Below are positions 32,248-34,583 of a stretch of 34,583 bases of DNA, piece by piece. Both the position numbers and the translations under genes were made by a program. Location of the stretch: NCBI GenBank assembly GCA_018716485.1, contig DVJY01000020.1, forward strand, positions 1-34,583, in the 5' to 3' direction. The notes below the pieces were generated by a model. It saw only the letters and a list, made by a program, of their open reading frames with translations, was not told the DNA's origin and searched no databases. Origin of the DNA: Candidatus Scybalocola faecipullorum (GTDB lineage Bacteria; Bacillota; Clostridia; Lachnospirales; Lachnospiraceae). Position 1 is the stretch's first letter. Each line of letters opens with the position of its first letter.

Positions 32248-33999
32248 TTATGACATATACTCGTTAATAATACTCCAAACATCGACCTGTTCTTCCTGTC
32301 CCAGTTTCCAACAGGCAACGCCGGCCAGATCATACTTCTGGATCAGTTCCATTTTATTTCTCACGGCAGTTTCATCTTCCACCCACATCTGATACTGATT
32401 ACCGTCCACATCGCTCTGGTAAGCAATATAATTCAGCCCCAGATCTGCCTCGTAAACCGGTTCCACATTGTGAGAAGCGATGATTTCCTGTACCGTCGAC
32501 ATACCGTAAGTGCCTTCCACAAAAAGACCATCGGCAGAAGTCATCCAAACTCTTGTATACAGCGGAATACCATTAATCACTTTTTCCTTCGGCGCATGTG
32601 CCAGTGTATCTGTGATTCCCTGCTCTACAAACGGCAGCGATGAACCCGGGCCGGCCTGCGCGCTGCCTGTTGTATATTCATCATAACCCATAATAATCAG
32701 ATAGTCGGCAAACATATTCTGCTCGCTTCTGTCATAATGCTGTGTATACATCGGTACATAATTATCAATAGAAAGCACTAAATTATTTTGATGACACGCG
32801 TTAGCCAGCTCTCTGACAAACTGCAGATAATTTCTTGCCGCATTTTCAGATTCCTCCGGCGCCATAATTCTCTCAAAGTCAAGATTAATGCCGTCTACGC
32901 CGGCTTCCGTCGCATAGCTGATAATCTGACTCACTGCCTGCTCACGCTTTGATGTATATGCAAGAACTTCATCTGTGGAAACGCCGTCAAAATCACCCAG
33001 TTCTCCATTTTCATCAGCAAACTGGTTAGAGAACAGTGCCCATACCTGAAGCCCCTGATCATGAGCCTGCTGCACATAATCCGCCGATGCAATGCTTCTG
33101 ATATTGCCGTCTGTATCACTAAATGCAAACCATGTCGGTGAAATTGTATTCATATCATGCATATTTTCAATGTCCGCCGACAGATTTTCATTGGCTGCCT
33201 GTGACATGACCTGATGCCAGACAAGCTTAATCTTTGCGCCTGAGTTCTGCGGCTGCCATGCAGTGACGTTGTACTGAGGATCTTCCGGTTCCGTCGGCTG
33301 AATCGTCTGAGACTCACCTGTCAGATATTTATCGGCAACCCAGCCGATATAGCCGTCTTCGGAAGCCACCATCGTCCAGTCATCATAGGAATCGTCGAGA
33401 ACATACAACTGCTCGCCTGCATAGGCTTCTCTGAAAATTTCAGCCTTAATGCCGCCGCGGTATCTTAAATAGGTATCTTCCGCAATTGTTACCACTTTAC
33501 ATTCATTCCAGTTTGTCCGGATCACAAGACGGTTCGGCTGAGTATACTGTGCAATATCGCATTTTGTAAATAGCCTTAAAAAATCCGTCGCCATATACAA
33601 CTGGCCGTCGATCGTCTTTAATGGCACGTAATCCAGTGTCTGCGTCTCGCCGTTATAGGTATAGGTATTCTCATCTGCATTGGCCTTAACACTGAAATCG
33701 TTGCCTGTGTAAATAAGCACAGACTCATTGCTGTCCCAATAAAATCGGCTGTTAATATCTGCTGTCACGCCTGTAAGGCTTAAATAAACTCTGCCTTCTT
33801 CTTCAACAGCCTTATAATCTTTAATCTCGTTGTTAAAAGTTACTGTATACTGATTGCCTGAAATTCCATAAGTCGCTTCGTAGTCTAACGGATCTTCACT
33901 CTCAGCATTTCTGTGCATAAGGAAACCGCCAAGAGCAACTGCTCCCATAACGACAATCAAAAGGATTGCCAAAATGACGCCCACTATCTTACGTTTCAT
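32248..33999 (-). CDS. Exported GH18-family glycosidase with SH3 domain
   Basis: The 583-residue protein has an N-terminal signal/anchor helix (5-28), a copper-amine-oxidase-N-like stalk domain (about 45-165; YVPLKTIDGQLYMATDFL), an SH3_3 domain (about 168-228; DDSYDDWTMVASEDGYIGWVADKYL) and a GH18 barrel (about 255-580) with the catalytic DGINLDFE (369-376, acid E376). Similar clostridial proteins act on peptidoglycan, often in spores (YaaH/SleL/YdhD relatives). It is probably tethered to the outside of the membrane and trims wall glycan. A consensus promoter lies upstream, and queH is downstream. Confidence 0.92.
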   Translation of the reverse strand: MKRKIVGVILAILLIVVMGAVALGGFLMHRNAESEDPLDYEATYGISGNQYTVTFNNEIKDYKAVEEEGRVYLSLTGVTADINSRFYWDSNESVLIYTGNDFSVKANADENTYTYNGETQTLDYVPLKTIDGQLYMATDFLRLFTKCDIAQYTQPNRLVIRTNWNECKVVTIAEDTYLRYRGGIKAEIFREAYAGEQLYVLDDSYDDWTMVASEDGYIGWVADKYLTGESQTIQPTEPEDPQYNVTAWQPQNSGAKIKLVWHQVMSQAANENLSADIENMHDMNTISPTWFAFSDTDGNIRSIASADYVQQAHDQGLQVWALFSNQFADENGELGDFDGVSTDEVLAYTSKREQAVSQIISYATEAGVDGINLDFERIMAPEESENAARNYLQFVRELANACHQNNLVLSIDNYVPMYTQHYDRSEQNMFADYLIIMGYDEYTTGSAQAGPGSSLPFVEQGITDTLAHAPKEKVINGIPLYTRVWMTSADGLFVEGTYGMSTVQEIIASHNVEPVYEADLGLNYIAYQSDVDGNQYQMWVEDETAVRNKMELIQKYDLAGVACWKLGQEEQVDVWSIINEYMS

Positions 34000-34069
34000 A
34001 ATCTCTCCTTTACTTTCTTTTGTAATATTTTTTTCATAGCCGGTATAACAAAAATGTCATACAAAATAA

Positions 34070-34098
34070 AGTATACACCAAAAACGCTTTTTAATCAA
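34070..34098 (-). promoter_or_regulatory. Sigma-A promoter of the GH18-queH operon
   Basis: TTGATT (34098-34093) and TATACT (34075-34070) on the minus strand are 17 bp apart, about 70 bp upstream of the start. Confidence 0.75.
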
Positions 34099-34184
34099 TC
34101 ATTCTGTAAAAATCATGGAATATGCTTCCCACTTTGCTGCAAATGCATCGCTGATTTTTTAAGATTAGTCCCACTAACCAAAAG

Positions 34185-34238
34185 AAGAGATCAAAATTCA
34201 AATCAACGCTTTTAGCATTGTTCTCCTTTTGATCTCTT
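34185..34238. terminator. Hairpin terminator after the sorting-signal gene
   Basis: A perfect 12-bp stem (AAGAGATCAAAA/TTTTGATCTCTT) holds a 30-nt loop with a second small stem. On the minus strand it lies about 20 nt after the stop codon and is followed by CTTTT. Confidence 0.6.
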
Positions 34239-34256
34239 TGATGATCCGGAAATTAT

Positions 34257-34583
34257 TTAAAATTTCTTATAACCTTTTCTTTTTAATACAAACAGAATTC
34301 CCACAATAATCACTGCAGAACCAATCATCACGCTGACGCACATCAGCATCGGGAAATTATCCCCGGTCTGTACGGAATCCGTACCGCCCTTCTGGCTGTT
34401 CGTTTCTGATGACTGTGACTGACCGCTGCCGCTTGTCGGCTGTGTGCCTTCAGGATCAACAGCTGCCGGTGTTGTTTCGGTTTCAGCCTGTTGATTCTGT
34501 CTTGAGGACACCCTTCTTCCCCAATCTTGCGCCGCTGAAATATTTCTGTTATAATTTTTCATAAAATCAGTATGGCAAAAGGA
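34257..34583 (-). CDS. 3' end of a cell-wall-sorted surface protein (partial, enters from the right edge)
   Basis: The reading frame is open to the window edge. An ATG at 34562 has no ribosome site and no signal peptide follows it, so the real start is probably outside. The visible part is a Ser/Thr/Gln/Glu-rich linker followed by a sorting signal: VQTGD (an LPxTG variant of the xxTGD type common in Lachnospiraceae), a hydrophobic helix (LMCVSVMIGSAVIIVGILFVL) and a basic tail KRKGYKKF. A sortase would join it to peptidoglycan or a pilus; the only sortase in this window is a dead fragment, so the enzyme must be elsewhere. Confidence 0.75.
   Translation of the reverse strand, partial: SFCHTDFMKNYNRNISAAQDWGRRVSSRQNQQAETETTPAAVDPEGTQPTSGSGQSQSSETNSQKGGTDSVQTGDNFPMLMCVSVMIGSAVIIVGILFVLKRKGYKKF

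Overview
The window looks like chromosomal DNA of a low-to-mid G+C, spore-forming anaerobic Bacillota, most likely a gut clostridium of the Lachnospiraceae type. Grounds: strong AGGAGG ribosome sites, sigma-A promoters of Gram-positive type, a CwlD-type amidase (a sporulation/germination enzyme), class C sortase and sorting-signal remnants, QueH instead of QueG, and a permuted AhpF partnered with AhpC. The genus cannot be fixed from the sequence. Of 38 protein-coding loci, 34 are on the minus strand. No rRNA, tRNA, CRISPR array, complete insertion sequence or prophage was seen.

Layout. 1-4390: a minus-strand operon (DUF3100-like membrane protein, small membrane protein, cog0402-type aminohydrolase, TauE/SafE exporter) diverging from a Crp/Fnr regulator; it looks like an uptake, deamination and export module for an unidentified compound. 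4394-9280: a zinc-finger-less DnaJ with its own promoter, then an enolase-ahpC-ahpF-like operon whose promoter carries palindromic operators. 9310-10934: decay of a sortase/adhesin locus, where a surface-protein head is joined out of frame to a class C sortase tail. 11282-12664: a MATE efflux pump.

12841-18806 is the most unusual part: a tight six-gene operon of a Crp/Fnr regulator, an SPFH (flotillin-like) protein with a C-terminal SHOCT segment, a four-helix membrane protein, an Lgt-like enzyme with altered active-site motif, a two-helix membrane protein, and a zinc-ribbon/TPR/TIR protein that keeps the candidate NADase glutamate. I propose it as a membrane-associated TIR stress or defence system; this is inference.

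19008-22612: a DUF3592 protein, then a methyltransferase, an ABC1/UbiB kinase, a phasin-like helical protein and a DgkA-type lipid kinase in one operon. 22777-26236: response regulator, ABC ATPase, ABC-2 permease and histidine kinase, a typical peptide-sensing/detoxification module; the permease carries a perfect in-frame 30-bp tandem duplication in its first helix. 26363-30296: a 73-residue conserved protein, a deoxycytidylate-deaminase-like enzyme, upp, rpiB, Sua5 and cwlD (nucleotide salvage, tRNA modification, spore cortex). 30374-34583: a protein kinase coupled to a Gln/Tyr-rich double zinc-ribbon protein, queH, a GH18/SH3 exported glycosidase, and the open 3' end of a cell-wall-sorted protein that enters from beyond the right edge.
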